From Alkalihalobacillus sp. FSL W8-0930 (GTDB lineage: Bacteria; Bacillota; Bacilli; Bacillales; Bacillaceae_D): a DNA stretch of 64,000 bases. Position 1 is the first letter of the stretch. Every line of letters begins with the position of its first letter. A program made the translations under genes and the position numbers. This document shows positions 38,649 to 48,442 of this stretch, one piece after another. The stretch is taken from NCBI GenBank assembly GCA_037965595.1, contig CP150183.1, positions 2,976,001-3,040,000 on the forward strand, given 5' to 3'. The notes below the pieces were generated by a model. That model worked only from the letters and a program-made list of their open reading frames with translations, was not told the origin of the DNA and searched no databases.

Positions 38649-39503
38649 TTAATTTTCGAGTTTCATGGCCGATTCATGCCAGCTGGCAAGCAGCCATTTT
38701 GCACATAGGCTAACAAGCAAATAGAAACAAATTCCGAGAATAGCAGCTGCCATTCCACACGCGAACAAAAATGGAGTCTTCACCTGAATGGCTGCCACTG
38801 TAATGGCATAGCCAAGTCCACCATTACCGCCTCCAATGCCCGCTACATATTCTCCAACGATGGCACCCACAATCGACAAGGTACACGAAATTTTTAAGCC
38901 AGTCATCATGTATGGCAATGCAGCAGGGATTCGCAACCTCCACATTCTTTGCCATCTAGAAGCACGATAGATTGTAAAAAGCTCATTCATTTGTTTATCT
39001 ACTGATTGAAGACCCATTAATGTATTTGAGATTACAGGAAAGAACCCTATAAGAAACGATATGACCACAATTGAATTCAAACCTGCGCCAAACCAAATAA
39101 CGATGATAGGGGCTACAGCGACAACAGGAATACTCTGCAGAACGATGGCGTATGGGTACAAACTTCTTTCAATGATTTTTGAACTAGCCAAAAGAATTGA
39201 ACTTGAGATTCCTATAACCGCACTAAGTAAAAAACCGATAACAGATTCTAGGATTGTTACTTGCACAGCTGCACTTAAAATGGCCCAATCGGTGATAGCA
39301 GCTTGAAAAACGTCTGTTGGCTTCGGCAAGATAAAGGGTGGAATCGTAAATAGGAGCGGAACAACCTGCCACAAGGATAGAAATAAGATAAAAGCCACGA
39401 TTGGTCCTACATAATATTCTTTAAATGTAAGCCAACCTTGATTTGGTCTTAATTTTTTCTCAGCTACTCGCTGCACAGTTTCTACTTCAGATGTTACTGG
39501 CAT
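38649..39503 (-). CDS. ABC transporter permease, NitT/TauT type
   Basis: A 284-residue membrane permease of the SsuC/TauC family with about six segments. The cytoplasmic EAA-type loop is seen in YRASRWQRMWRLRIPAALPYMMTGLKIS. Its start codon overlaps the stop codon of the ATPase gene (TAATG). It forms the importer with the neighbouring ATPase and binding protein. Confidence 0.92.
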   Translation of the reverse strand: MPVTSEVETVQRVAEKKLRPNQGWLTFKEYYVGPIVAFILFLSLWQVVPLLFTIPPFILPKPTDVFQAAITDWAILSAAVQVTILESVIGFLLSAVIGISSSILLASSKIIERSLYPYAIVLQSIPVVAVAPIIVIWFGAGLNSIVVISFLIGFFPVISNTLMGLQSVDKQMNELFTIYRASRWQRMWRLRIPAALPYMMTGLKISCTLSIVGAIVGEYVAGIGGGNGGLGYAITVAAIQVKTPFLFACGMAAAILGICFYLLVSLCAKWLLASWHESAMKLEN

Positions 39504-40291
39504 TAGCCTGTCTCCCTTCTTCCGCTTTTTTGTTCTAGCTCTAAGGAAGCTTCTTCAACATAGTGGACAAATTGAGGGTTTGTTCGTATTTCTTCTGTTC
39601 TTGGATAAGGTAGATCAATATTGAGTGTGGCTGTGAGTCTACCGGGACGAGAAGACATAACAGCAATCCTTGATGAAAGGTACACAGCCTCATACACATT
39701 GTGTGTAACAAATAAAATGGTCATCTGCTCTCTTTCCCAAATGTCCAGAAGTTCACTTTGTAAGGATTGCCTTGTTAATTCATCTAGTGCCGCAAATGGT
39801 TCATCCATCAGTAATACCTTTGGCTTAGCTACAAGTGTGCGAGCAATAGACACTCTCATCTTCATCCCACCTGAGAGCTCTCTTGGGTAGGCATGTGCAT
39901 AATCCTTTAATCCAACAAGTTCAAGAATCCGCATGGCTTCTTTCTTATTCTCTGCTTTTCTTCCTCCTCGGAGTTCAAGTGGCAGCATGACATTATCAAG
40001 AACTCTTCTCCATGGAAGGAGATTTGCCTCTTGAAACACAAATCCAATATCGTTTGTTTCTTGAAGGGCTTGCTTCGGAGATCGTCCAAAGATGGTAATC
40101 TCACCTTCTGTTTGTTCTGACAAACCCGCTGCCATTTTTAAAGCCGTTGATTTCCCGCAACCTGAAGGGCCTAAGAAACTAATGAACTCTCCTTCCTTAA
40201 CAGTCAATGAGAACGAATCTAATGCGGTTGTGCCATTAAGGTATTGCTTTCCAACCTGCTTAAAGCTCATTGCCAGCTGTTTATCACTCAA
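39503..40291 (-). CDS. ABC transporter ATPase, NitT/TauT type
   Basis: A 262-residue ATPase with Walker A GPSGCGKST, signature ELSGGMKMRVSIART and Walker B VLLMDEPFAALDE. The start is a TTG that overlaps the pucE stop codon by four bases, so translation is coupled to xanthine dehydrogenase. This tight link is the main evidence that the importer serves purine catabolism. Confidence 0.93.
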   Translation of the reverse strand: MSDKQLAMSFKQVGKQYLNGTTALDSFSLTVKEGEFISFLGPSGCGKSTALKMAAGLSEQTEGEITIFGRSPKQALQETNDIGFVFQEANLLPWRRVLDNVMLPLELRGGRKAENKKEAMRILELVGLKDYAHAYPRELSGGMKMRVSIARTLVAKPKVLLMDEPFAALDELTRQSLQSELLDIWEREQMTILFVTHNVYEAVYLSSRIAVMSSRPGRLTATLNIDLPYPRTEEIRTNPQFVHYVEEASLELEQKSGRRETG

Positions 40292-40791
40292 TGTCCCTCA
40301 CTCCCCTCTAGTAAATGTTGAATCGACCTGATAATCCCGCCATAACCCGTACATCGACAAAGGTTTCCAGACAGCGCTTCTTTAATCTGTTCTTCCGTAG
40401 GATTTGTGTGAGTGGCAAGCAGTGCATCAATGGCCATCACCATTCCAGGGGTGCAATAGCCACATTGAAAGCCACCATGCGTGAGCATTGCTTGTTGTAC
40501 GGGATGGAGCTCTTCACCCTGCACTAGATTCTCAATCGTTGTGACGGATTTTCCTTCTACCTGATAGGCCATTGTTAAACAGGAAGCAGAGAGTTCCCCG
40601 TTAATGTGTACAGCACAGGCACCACATCGGCCGATCCCACATGAGCGCTTTGTCCCTGTTTTTCCGCAATCTTCTCGTAGGACATCTACTAACAGCTTGG
40701 TTGGCTGAACTTCTTTTTCGACCGATTCATTATTCAACTGAAATTGAATAGTCATCTCACCTGAAGCATGTTTGTTCACCGACTGACTCAT
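40288..40791 (-). CDS. pucE: Xanthine dehydrogenase, iron-sulfur subunit
   Basis: A 167-residue subunit with two [2Fe-2S] clusters. The plant-type cluster cysteines are in KRSCGIGRCGACAVHINGE...SC (about residues 50-80), and the second set is in CGYCTPGM and LCRCTGYGG (about 115-155). It passes electrons from the molybdenum site to FAD in the oxidation of hypoxanthine and xanthine. Overlaps pucD and the downstream ATPase gene by four bases each. Confidence 0.95.
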   Translation of the reverse strand: MSQSVNKHASGEMTIQFQLNNESVEKEVQPTKLLVDVLREDCGKTGTKRSCGIGRCGACAVHINGELSASCLTMAYQVEGKSVTTIENLVQGEELHPVQQAMLTHGGFQCGYCTPGMVMAIDALLATHTNPTEEQIKEALSGNLCRCTGYGGIIRSIQHLLEGSEGH

Positions 40792-43049
40792 GTACGTACC
40801 TCCCTTTTTGTTAGAGAGTGTAATATGAATTCAGGAGAGATTGGCAGCTTGTGAATTCTTACGCCAATCGCGTTATATACAGCACTCGCGATCGCTGGAG
40901 CAACACCTACCGTTCCAATTTCTCCCACACCCCTTGGGCCATAGAGATCGTGTTCTGGTAAATCTTCAATTGGAATGGTTTTCATCTCAAAAGGAAGATC
41001 AGAGATTCCAGGCATTAAATACGTATCAAGGTTTGTCGTTTCATATTGTCCGTCCTTCATCAACGCTTCTTCCATTAACGTATAGCCCACTGCCATACTT
41101 CCTCCACCTTCAATTTGACCCACGTACCCGTTTCGGTTCACAATCGGTCCGGCAGCCACTGCTTGATCAAGTTGAATCAGTTTCACTTTTCCAGTGAGTA
41201 CATTCACTTCTACTCCTGCTAGCACACCACTATACGAATATAAAAAATGACCAGAATCAATAGGGTCTGGTGTTGTCGGAAAATCAAAGCGTGTATCCAT
41301 AACGATTTCTTCCTTTAACTCGGAAGCGAGCTCGGCATAGGTTAGAACAAGGCGAGATTCAGCTTCTTTGTTTTGCCAAATCCCTTGCTTTCCTAATAGT
41401 AGTGACGGTTTATCCATTCCTAGCTTTAGTGCAGCACAAGAGATCAACTTTTCTTTAAATGGTTGTTTGAGCTTTTGAAGTGCGTGCCACACCATGCTAG
41501 TTCCTCTCGATGCTGTTGTAGAACCCGAGGTAGGAACTCGAGATGTATCGCCGATGACAATGGACAAATCATTTACGTCACATCCAATTTCTTCTAATGC
41601 TAAGGTTTCAATGACTGCTAGAATTCCTTGCCCTGCTTCTTCAAATCCAAAGGCAAGCTCAATTTTTCCATTTCTTCTTAACGAGATTCTTCCCCCCGCA
41701 GGGTCAAGTCTTCCATAACCTAATCCGCCTCCGTGCATGGTTATCGCTGTTCCGAACCCTCGAATGACGTGTGACATTGGAGAGGCCTCTATAAGCTGCT
41801 GTTCCTGATGTAAACGGTCTATGGCTTCAAGAACCTGTGATGCACCATCCGTTTGGGCAATTCGTTGACCAAGAGGGCCCAAATCGTGTGCTTTTCGAAG
41901 GTTTTTTTTTCTAAAGTCAATTGGATCCATCCCCAGCTTTTTTGCTAATCGATCCATTTGACCTTCTAGGGCAAACGTCACCTGATTTCCACCGAAGCCT
42001 CTAAATTCTCCCGCCACACCATTATTCGTAAAAATGGAATAGCCTTTTGTTTTCACAGCTGGAATCACATAAGGACCTGTTGCGTGCTCCACTGAGAAAT
42101 CAAGAACGGCTGGACCAAGCGTTGAGTAAGCGCCTGTGTCTGCTTTTATCAACGTTTCATGAGTGAGGAGATACCCATCTTTATCTACACTGGTTTTCAT
42201 TGTAATAGTCATCGGGTGACGTTTGATGCTACTGCGAATCGACTCCTGTCTTGTTTGATGAAGATGAATAGGTCGCTTTGTTGCCAATGCAAGTAACGCG
42301 CCGTATGGTTGGATGTTCAACTCATCTTTGCCTCCAAAGGATCCACCCATGGGTGATGAGACAATTCGAATGGCTGATTGGGGCATGTTTAAGATACGCG
42401 ATAGTTGAAACTGATCTTTGAAGCCATGCTGGGTTCCTACATACACTGTGAGCTCACCATTTTCTTCTGGAACAATCACACCTCCTTCTGTCTCCATATA
42501 TCCATGCAGCTGTCTAGGAAGCTCATAGGTTTGTTCAACAGTATGAGCTACATGTGTAAACGCTTTGTCGAGATCCCCCCTAACGTGACCAGCTTCATGC
42601 AGGATATTTCCATTTGGGTGAAGCGCTGGATACGCTGGATCAAGAGCCTTCTCTAGCGTATCGATTACCGGAAGTGGTTCGTAATCCACCTCAATACATG
42701 TACATGCGTAGGCTGCAATTTCCTTTGTTTCAGCCGCGACACATGCGATTGCATCGCCCACATATCGCACCCTATCCCAGCAGAGAACTGGCTGATCTGG
42801 CAGAATAATTCCGAAGCCGTTTGTACCTGGCACATCTTTATACGTCAGAACGGCATGCACACCTGGGATTTGCTCTGCCTTTTTGGTATTAATGCTGAGA
42901 ATGTTTGCATGTGCGTGAGCACTACGAAGTATCTTGCCATACAACATTCCTGGCATATCCAGATCAGTCAGGTAAGATAAGCGACCCGTTACCTTTGCCT
43001 TCCCATCCGGACGAATTCGATTTCTCCCATCTATCTGTTCCATCTTCAT
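40788..43049 (-). CDS. pucD: Xanthine dehydrogenase, molybdopterin subunit
   Basis: A 753-residue large subunit of the xanthine dehydrogenase/aldehyde oxidase family. Typical segments are RIRPDGKAKVTGRLSYLTD at the N-terminus, SPMGGSFGGKDELNIQPY, AGEFRGFGGNQVTFALEGQMD and GPRGVGEIGTVGVAPAIASAVYNA. It holds the molybdenum cofactor and oxidises the purine ring. Two ATG codons lie six bases apart; the second (43043) is at slightly better distance from the GAGGGGGG site. Confidence 0.95.
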   Translation of the reverse strand: MKMEQIDGRNRIRPDGKAKVTGRLSYLTDLDMPGMLYGKILRSAHAHANILSINTKKAEQIPGVHAVLTYKDVPGTNGFGIILPDQPVLCWDRVRYVGDAIACVAAETKEIAAYACTCIEVDYEPLPVIDTLEKALDPAYPALHPNGNILHEAGHVRGDLDKAFTHVAHTVEQTYELPRQLHGYMETEGGVIVPEENGELTVYVGTQHGFKDQFQLSRILNMPQSAIRIVSSPMGGSFGGKDELNIQPYGALLALATKRPIHLHQTRQESIRSSIKRHPMTITMKTSVDKDGYLLTHETLIKADTGAYSTLGPAVLDFSVEHATGPYVIPAVKTKGYSIFTNNGVAGEFRGFGGNQVTFALEGQMDRLAKKLGMDPIDFRKKNLRKAHDLGPLGQRIAQTDGASQVLEAIDRLHQEQQLIEASPMSHVIRGFGTAITMHGGGLGYGRLDPAGGRISLRRNGKIELAFGFEEAGQGILAVIETLALEEIGCDVNDLSIVIGDTSRVPTSGSTTASRGTSMVWHALQKLKQPFKEKLISCAALKLGMDKPSLLLGKQGIWQNKEAESRLVLTYAELASELKEEIVMDTRFDFPTTPDPIDSGHFLYSYSGVLAGVEVNVLTGKVKLIQLDQAVAAGPIVNRNGYVGQIEGGGSMAVGYTLMEEALMKDGQYETTNLDTYLMPGISDLPFEMKTIPIEDLPEHDLYGPRGVGEIGTVGVAPAIASAVYNAIGVRIHKLPISPEFILHSLTKREVRT

Positions 43050-43062
43050 ATCCCCCCTCTCG

Positions 43063-43923
43063 TTACGATGACTGAATAAGCTCTTTAAACTGATGGTAAA
43101 TCAAATTCGTTGCCACCATTTCAAGATAAGAACCTGAAGAAAACGCGCTCCCACTAAAAGTAATATCTGACTGCAAGCTTGTTTTTACTTGTTCTAAATC
43201 TAGAGTATCCATTGACGAAGCCTCAATGACGGATTGAGATGCTTGTAATCGTTGAGGTGGATGATCACTGCCGGATACAACAAGTCGGGCAGATTGAAAC
43301 GTCGTTGTATCATCCCACGTTAAACACATCGCGACTGTAACAGTGGAAGGAACAAACGCCTCCCTTCTTCCGACTTTTTCATAAAACCAGTAATGATTCT
43401 TAGGTTCTACAACAATAGGGATATGAACAGCGACTAACATAGCAGAGTCTATATCGTGTAAATACTCCTCTAGAAGCACGGTCGAATAACCACTTGCATT
43501 GTACGTGGTAACTGTTGCTTCTAAAGCAAGTAACGCAGGCAAGGTATCACCGATTCCGTAGACAACGTTGCCTCCAAGAGTACCCTGATTACGAATAGCC
43601 GGGGCACCAATGGTTGAGATCGCTTTTGTAACGAGTGGTGCGCCCTCTTTAAGAAGTGGTTGACTGAGACATTGGCTTAACGTAACATTTGCCCCTATGG
43701 TGAGGGTGCCTGCTTCTTTTTCTTCCATTCCTTGCAACGCTGAGATTAGATGCAAACTAATGAGTTGAGGTGCAAGAATACCAAGCTTCTCTCGTTTCAC
43801 CTGGACAAGCGTCCCACCAGAAACAAACTCAGCCTCTTCTCCATAGGTTTCTTTGAATTGCCAAGCCTCCTCTACCGTTTGAGGTAGCCAAACACTTGGT
43901 GATTGAGGGATGATATCCTCCAT
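43063..43923 (-). CDS. pucC: Xanthine dehydrogenase, FAD subunit
   Basis: A 286-residue FAD-binding subunit of the CoxM/XdhB family. The flavin motifs are EAEFVSGGTLVQVKREKL and TIGAPAIRNQGTLGGNVVYG. It accepts electrons from PucE and passes them to NAD. The ATG at 43923 has AAGGGAG upstream; a start at 43977 would lie deep inside pucB. It begins four bases after pucB ends. Confidence 0.94.
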   Translation of the reverse strand: MEDIIPQSPSVWLPQTVEEAWQFKETYGEEAEFVSGGTLVQVKREKLGILAPQLISLHLISALQGMEEKEAGTLTIGANVTLSQCLSQPLLKEGAPLVTKAISTIGAPAIRNQGTLGGNVVYGIGDTLPALLALEATVTTYNASGYSTVLLEEYLHDIDSAMLVAVHIPIVVEPKNHYWFYEKVGRREAFVPSTVTVAMCLTWDDTTTFQSARLVVSGSDHPPQRLQASQSVIEASSMDTLDLEQVKTSLQSDITFSGSAFSSGSYLEMVATNLIYHQFKELIQSS

Positions 43924-43927
43924 TTGC

Positions 43928-44542
43928 TCAGCTCCCTTTTTTTGCAATGTACTGCCTATAATCTGAAGGAGTATCAATGTCTTTTAAATAGGCTACTTCA
44001 AGGTACGTTCCTTTTGTTGCAAGTGGGTTAGCACGGATCAATTGCCCCGCTCCCCGGTCACCTTTTAACTTATGAAACTGTGGAAATAATTGCTTTGAGA
44101 ATAGAATTGGAGGTTGTGGAATTCCATTTAAACGACTAGCTACAAATAAAAGGTCCTTGGATTGTTTATAGCGACTAATCATGTGGTTAAGATAGCTTTT
44201 CGTAATATGAGGCTGATCTGCAAGTAAAATAAGGACGGCATCGGCAGCGAGCTGTTTAGTTGCTTCCATTCCACATTTAACCGAATACGATTGCCCCTTC
44301 CAAGCTTCGGGGCAAACGACAATAGACCACTTGTGCGACCAATCTGAATGACTGTATTCTTGTGGTGCCCACAGACAATGATTAGTTGGATTTGTCACAA
44401 CGATGGTATGGTCTACGTTCGATTGAAGTGACGATGATAACACGCTTCCAGCAATGGTTCCGCCGCGAATAGGCAAACTTAGCTTATCTCTTCCCATACG
44501 TTTGCTTTGTCCTGCAGCAAGAATGATGCTAATAATCTTCAT
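43928..44542 (-). CDS. pucB: Molybdenum cofactor nucleotidyltransferase-like protein PucB
   Basis: A 204-residue MobA-like transferase with the nucleotide-binding start LAAGQSKRMGRDKLSLPI and the metal site LLADQPHITK. In B. subtilis PucB is needed for xanthine dehydrogenase activity, presumably by making the cofactor form used by PucD. The ATG at 44542 shares bases with the pucA stop codon (TGATG); a TTG one codon upstream is also possible. Confidence 0.92.
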   Translation of the reverse strand: MKIISIILAAGQSKRMGRDKLSLPIRGGTIAGSVLSSSLQSNVDHTIVVTNPTNHCLWAPQEYSHSDWSHKWSIVVCPEAWKGQSYSVKCGMEATKQLAADAVLILLADQPHITKSYLNHMISRYKQSKDLLFVASRLNGIPQPPILFSKQLFPQFHKLKGDRGAGQLIRANPLATKGTYLEVAYLKDIDTPSDYRQYIAKKGS

Positions 44543-45567
44543 CAAACAAGCACCTTATTTACATTTGTTGATTTTGAACGAACCACCTGGATGAGCTCGG
44601 CAACAATACTTATGGCGATTTCTGTGGCACCTTGGGCTCCTATAGAAAGCCCAACAGGTGAACGAACATCTGGTGGAACATCCTCTTGCTCGACTAAACG
44701 TGCGGTTCGTTTAGCCGATCCAAGTACTCCTAAAAAGGTAAGTTCTTTGCCTCTGAGTTGCTTTAGGAGCGTTCGATCATGCTCAAAATGATGGGTCATA
44801 AGAATAACAAAATCATTTGAGCAAACATCTAACGTTTGCAGGACTTCATGAGGGAAACCATGTAAGACACTTGTTGCCTTGGGAAACCGTTCAACTGTAC
44901 ATAAACGTTGGCGCCAATCCGAAACCATGACGTTAAACCCTACATCTGCGGCCATTGTCACAAGCGGGAGAGCATCTTCTCCAGCTCCAAATAAGATTAA
45001 ACGCGGCTTCGGAGTGATTCGCTGTATAAAAAGGGGATTGCCTGTCTGTGTATACACTCGTTTACTTACATAACCTAAGGAATCCGCTTGATGTTTTATT
45101 TCCTCCATTTCAGACCTTGAGAAAGGTGAAGCACTGCCAAACGGGTTCTCTCCTTCAGGAATAAATAAGGATCTGTTCAGAGACAGGTCTTTCACAACAA
45201 GAACCTCCTTCCCGCTTTGAACAAGCCTTTTCACTTGTTTTAAATGAGTGAGATAAATAGAATCCATCCTCTCTAGCCGTACATGGATAATGCCATTACA
45301 TCCTGCACCTGAACCAAACGATACGTCGTCTTCTGCACTCATATCATAAATAACGGTTTGTGAATCCTCTCCTCGTTTCACTCGTTCAATTAAGTCCTGT
45401 TCTAGGCAACCTGCGCTTATAAACCCTACTGTCTTTCCATCGCTTTGAATCAACATACATGCCGATTCTTTTTTGTAAGCAGATCCTTCAACTTCAACAA
45501 TCGTTGCAAGATACGCTGGTAGCTTTACTTGATCTAGGTGATCCAACACGACATGTATATCATTCAT
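44542..45567 (-). CDS. pucA: XdhC-family molybdenum cofactor insertion protein PucA
   Basis: A 341-residue XdhC/CoxI protein. The N-terminal domain carries GFISAGCLEQDLIERV and GSGAGCNGIIHV; the C-terminal Rossmann part carries LILFGAGEDALPLV and GVLGSAKRTARL. XdhC binds the molybdenum cofactor, aids its sulfuration and inserts it into xanthine dehydrogenase. The ATG at 45567 has a GGGAGGG site. First of the pucABCDE genes. Confidence 0.94.
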   Translation of the reverse strand: MNDIHVVLDHLDQVKLPAYLATIVEVEGSAYKKESACMLIQSDGKTVGFISAGCLEQDLIERVKRGEDSQTVIYDMSAEDDVSFGSGAGCNGIIHVRLERMDSIYLTHLKQVKRLVQSGKEVLVVKDLSLNRSLFIPEGENPFGSASPFSRSEMEEIKHQADSLGYVSKRVYTQTGNPLFIQRITPKPRLILFGAGEDALPLVTMAADVGFNVMVSDWRQRLCTVERFPKATSVLHGFPHEVLQTLDVCSNDFVILMTHHFEHDRTLLKQLRGKELTFLGVLGSAKRTARLVEQEDVPPDVRSPVGLSIGAQGATEIAISIVAELIQVVRSKSTNVNKVLV

Positions 45568-45591
45568 ACCGAACCCTCCCAATCAACCTGT

Positions 45592-45948
45592 TTAACTTCC
45601 GCGATACACTTGATAGCCCCATGGTGAAACAAGAAGTGGAATGTGATAGTATTCTTCGGCTACAGATAGAAAGATTCGGGTAACAATCCATTCTGTAAAA
45701 TGCGGCTTCTCTTCAATTAGACTCTGTTGCCTAAAGTATGCTCCTGCGGCGTAGTGGATCTCGTATTCACCTTCGTGAAAATGCTCGGAAGATATGAGTG
45801 GTTGGTCCATTCGACCATCCGCATTTGTTTGTTGTGATGAGATCAAACGTTTCTTCCTATTTGATTCGAGCGCGTATATGTCAACATGAATCCCTTCTGC
45901 TGGGCAACCTCTTGTTAAATCAAGGACATGAGTAGTTACTGTTGTCAT
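45592..45948 (-). CDS. pucM: 5-Hydroxyisourate hydrolase
   Basis: A 118-residue transthyretin-related enzyme. His7 in TTHVLDLTRGCPAEG and the C-terminal YRGS tetrapeptide (residues 115-118) are the hallmarks that distinguish the hydrolase from transthyretin. It converts 5-hydroxyisourate to OHCU. The start codon directly follows the urate oxidase stop codon (TAAATG). Confidence 0.96.
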   Translation of the reverse strand: MTTVTTHVLDLTRGCPAEGIHVDIYALESNRKKRLISSQQTNADGRMDQPLISSEHFHEGEYEIHYAAGAYFRQQSLIEEKPHFTEWIVTRIFLSVAEEYYHIPLLVSPWGYQVYRGS

Positions 45949-46923
45949 TTACCGTACACCCTCTTGAGACTGTTGCTTTTGTCGACTACCTACATCTTCC
46001 CTCGTTACGGTAAAGAGCTGAAATCCATAAGGTGGTCTTGGCTCTGTATAGACTTTTCCAACTGATCCTGGAATGTCTTCTACAATGAGATCCCACGTGT
46101 GGTTCTGTGATTCAAATGACACATGTGTGAGCTGAGGAAACGTTGATAAAATCGTGCATCCTATTTCATAAATTAAATGCTGAATTGATTTTGTTTCTGT
46201 CTGGTCAAAGATAGATGCTGCAAGATCACGAATTTGCTCAGCTGCTACATACAGTTCAGGTTGATGACCAAGCGCATCACTCTGATGTTCATAAGCCCAA
46301 TGAATGTCTAAGTAAATAAACAAGGGACGATTTGAATCCTCAGGTAACGTGGTGTATTCATCTCTCACAAAACCAGAAAAGGAATTCCCTTGAACTTTAA
46401 TGAGTTGAAGATTTTTTAAGCTACTTTGTTGTTTAGTGATTTCGTATGAATCATCCAGTCGCTCCATGAGTAGGGAAGCTTGTGATTGTTCGTTGTTTGA
46501 CTGTTTAAAAACAAGCTCACTGGCAAGCCGTTCCACTCCATTTGTGACATCCATCTGTTCAAATGATAGAAGATCTCCTGTAAGCTCTACTGACGACATT
46601 TGATCGTATTTATCTAAAAAAGCTCTAGCGACATAATCGAGGAATCCTTCCATAGTCGAACCATTATAAGATCCCAAATGACGCTGAATGAAGTTCTTCA
46701 TTGAATCGGTTGCCACAACTAATGAGTTATCTCCTTCTGAAAAAGACGGACGAAAGGCTTCCCCTGCTACCTTTACTTGTATATTGGAAGCAAATAAAAT
46801 ATTGGATCGTCCTTTAAAGACCGATTCAGGAATTACTTTTACCCCCACAAGAGGAGGAAGATATGTGCGATAGGCAAGCACACTCCCTTTTCCATACGCA
46901 ACTTCATGCTGAGATTTTGTCAT
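45949..46923 (-). CDS. pucL: Urate oxidase (uricase), single-domain form
   Basis: A 324-residue cofactor-free uricase with two tunnel-fold repeats. Family segments include YGKGSVLAYRTY, VATDSMKNF (with the catalytic Thr) and VSFESQNHTWDL. It oxidises urate to 5-hydroxyisourate. In B. subtilis PucL is fused to an N-terminal OHCU decarboxylase; here that domain is a separate gene (48.4 kb). The ATG at 46923 follows AAGGGTG; a GTG three codons upstream overlaps that site. Confidence 0.95.
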   Translation of the reverse strand: MTKSQHEVAYGKGSVLAYRTYLPPLVGVKVIPESVFKGRSNILFASNIQVKVAGEAFRPSFSEGDNSLVVATDSMKNFIQRHLGSYNGSTMEGFLDYVARAFLDKYDQMSSVELTGDLLSFEQMDVTNGVERLASELVFKQSNNEQSQASLLMERLDDSYEITKQQSSLKNLQLIKVQGNSFSGFVRDEYTTLPEDSNRPLFIYLDIHWAYEHQSDALGHQPELYVAAEQIRDLAASIFDQTETKSIQHLIYEIGCTILSTFPQLTHVSFESQNHTWDLIVEDIPGSVGKVYTEPRPPYGFQLFTVTREDVGSRQKQQSQEGVR

Positions 46924-46993
46924 ATTTAACACCCTTTCTGAATCGTATTAATATTCCGTCAAATGAAGCGATGAAGAAACAGCTTAAATTCCT

Positions 46994-48340
46994 TTAAGCT
47001 GTTAACCATGTTCCTGTCCTTGATTGGATGGGTCCATTCTCCTGAGAAAAAACCTGGATGCCTGATGCAAGAACCGTTTCAATGCGTGCATCAAATTGTT
47101 CACTTGTATATAGAGAAAGGGGGTGTCTCGCATACATGTTTTCAAGGGTCACTTCGTGCGACTGAAGGGCGACAAAAACAAGATCCGCATCCTTCCCTTC
47201 CTTAATCGAACCCTTTCGTTGACTAAGGCCAAACCGCTCTGCCGGATGTTTTGCCGTCCAGTTCACCACATGAGAGAAATCTAGCTTCTCTTCGATAGCA
47301 AATTGAATGGCACCAAGTAATGTGACGCCTCCTCCATTAATCCCTCCCCATGCATCAAAAATAGAATAGGTCGAAGCATCCTTTAGCTCGGCCGCGCATG
47401 GGGAGTGATCGGATGTTAAAAAGTCAATTCGGCCATCCTTCATTGCCTGACGAAGTTGTAGATGGTCCTCCTGCTTTCTAAGTGGAGGTGCACACTTTGC
47501 AAGATTCTTCTTTTCAAATAACGCTTCATGTGAAAATAGTAAGTAGTGAGGACATGTTTCTAGTGACACATTCATCCCTTGTGCTTTTGCCTGCTCGATT
47601 CTTGAAACGGCCGCTACACTGCTTATATGGACAAAATGTAGAGGACAGCCTGTGATTTTTGCATAGTGTAACGCTCGGTCAACAGCCTCTACTTCTGCCT
47701 CAATCGGACGGGATGCTAAGTAATCATGATAAGTCGTTCGATGCTGACTCTTCATTTTTTCAGTTAAGAAGGTTGTCATTGGGCCACTTTCTGCATGAAG
47801 AGCAAGAACCTTGCCAAGCTCGGCAATTCGGTCCATTCCTTCAATTAGGTCCTTATCTCCTACCGATTCAAATTCTTTGTTTCCCGTTGGAGACAAAAAG
47901 GCTTTAAAACCTAAGCAACCAGCTTCGGACAACCCAGCAAGTTCATGTACATTTCCTGGAACCAATCCACCCCAGAGACCAAAATCGACAATTGATTTTT
48001 CTTCACCCAATCTCGCTTTATCATACAGGTCCTTCTTTGTTACAGTAGAAGGGATGCCGTTTAAGGGCATATCAACGAATGTGGTTGTTCCACCTGCTGC
48101 AAACATACTTGAACCTGTTTCAAAGCCTTCCCAGAACGCACGACCTGGTTCATTTAGGTGTACGTGTACGTCTACAGCTCCTGGAAACACGTACTGTCCC
48201 TTTGCATCTATTTCCTTTACTCCCTGTATTGAAATAGTCTTGGATAGCTCAGCAATTTTTCCATTGTTAATGCCGATTTCACTTTCAACTACTCCTGTTT
48301 CCAATACAACTTTTGCATGACGAATCACTACATCGTACAT
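46994..48340 (-). CDS. pucH: Allantoinase
   Basis: A 448-residue cyclic amidohydrolase that opens allantoin to allantoate. Metal-binding residues are in DVHVHLNEPGRAFWEG, the carboxylated lysine is in LGFKAFLSPTG, and further ligands are in ALHAES, LHFVHISS and TSDHSPC. The start follows a GGGGG site. It lies between uraD and urate oxidase in the long puc operon. Confidence 0.95.
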   Translation of the reverse strand: MYDVVIRHAKVVLETGVVESEIGINNGKIAELSKTISIQGVKEIDAKGQYVFPGAVDVHVHLNEPGRAFWEGFETGSSMFAAGGTTTFVDMPLNGIPSTVTKKDLYDKARLGEEKSIVDFGLWGGLVPGNVHELAGLSEAGCLGFKAFLSPTGNKEFESVGDKDLIEGMDRIAELGKVLALHAESGPMTTFLTEKMKSQHRTTYHDYLASRPIEAEVEAVDRALHYAKITGCPLHFVHISSVAAVSRIEQAKAQGMNVSLETCPHYLLFSHEALFEKKNLAKCAPPLRKQEDHLQLRQAMKDGRIDFLTSDHSPCAAELKDASTYSIFDAWGGINGGGVTLLGAIQFAIEEKLDFSHVVNWTAKHPAERFGLSQRKGSIKEGKDADLVFVALQSHEVTLENMYARHPLSLYTSEQFDARIETVLASGIQVFSQENGPIQSRTGTWLTA

Positions 48341-48356
48341 GTTTGTCCCCCTATAT

Positions 48357-48370
48357 TTATACCAACGCTT
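48357..48370 (-). promoter_or_regulatory. Possible PucR box upstream of pucH
   Basis: On the minus strand AAGCGTTGGTATAA matches the B. subtilis PucR box (WWWCNTTGGTTAA) at most positions, including C-N-TTGGT. It lies in the 102-base gap between uraD and pucH, just upstream of the pucH start. Weak evidence on its own. Confidence 0.35.
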
Positions 48371-48442
48371 ACGTACATTGATCGTAGCACTGTTCTCTTT
48401 TTTTCGTTTGTCCTTATCAGATTATCTTCCAACCTTTTTTAA

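Noticed and set aside
47811-48320. A 169-codon plus-strand frame opposite allantoinase
   Set aside because: Antisense to a clear enzyme gene with all active-site motifs; no ribosome binding site or family likeness.
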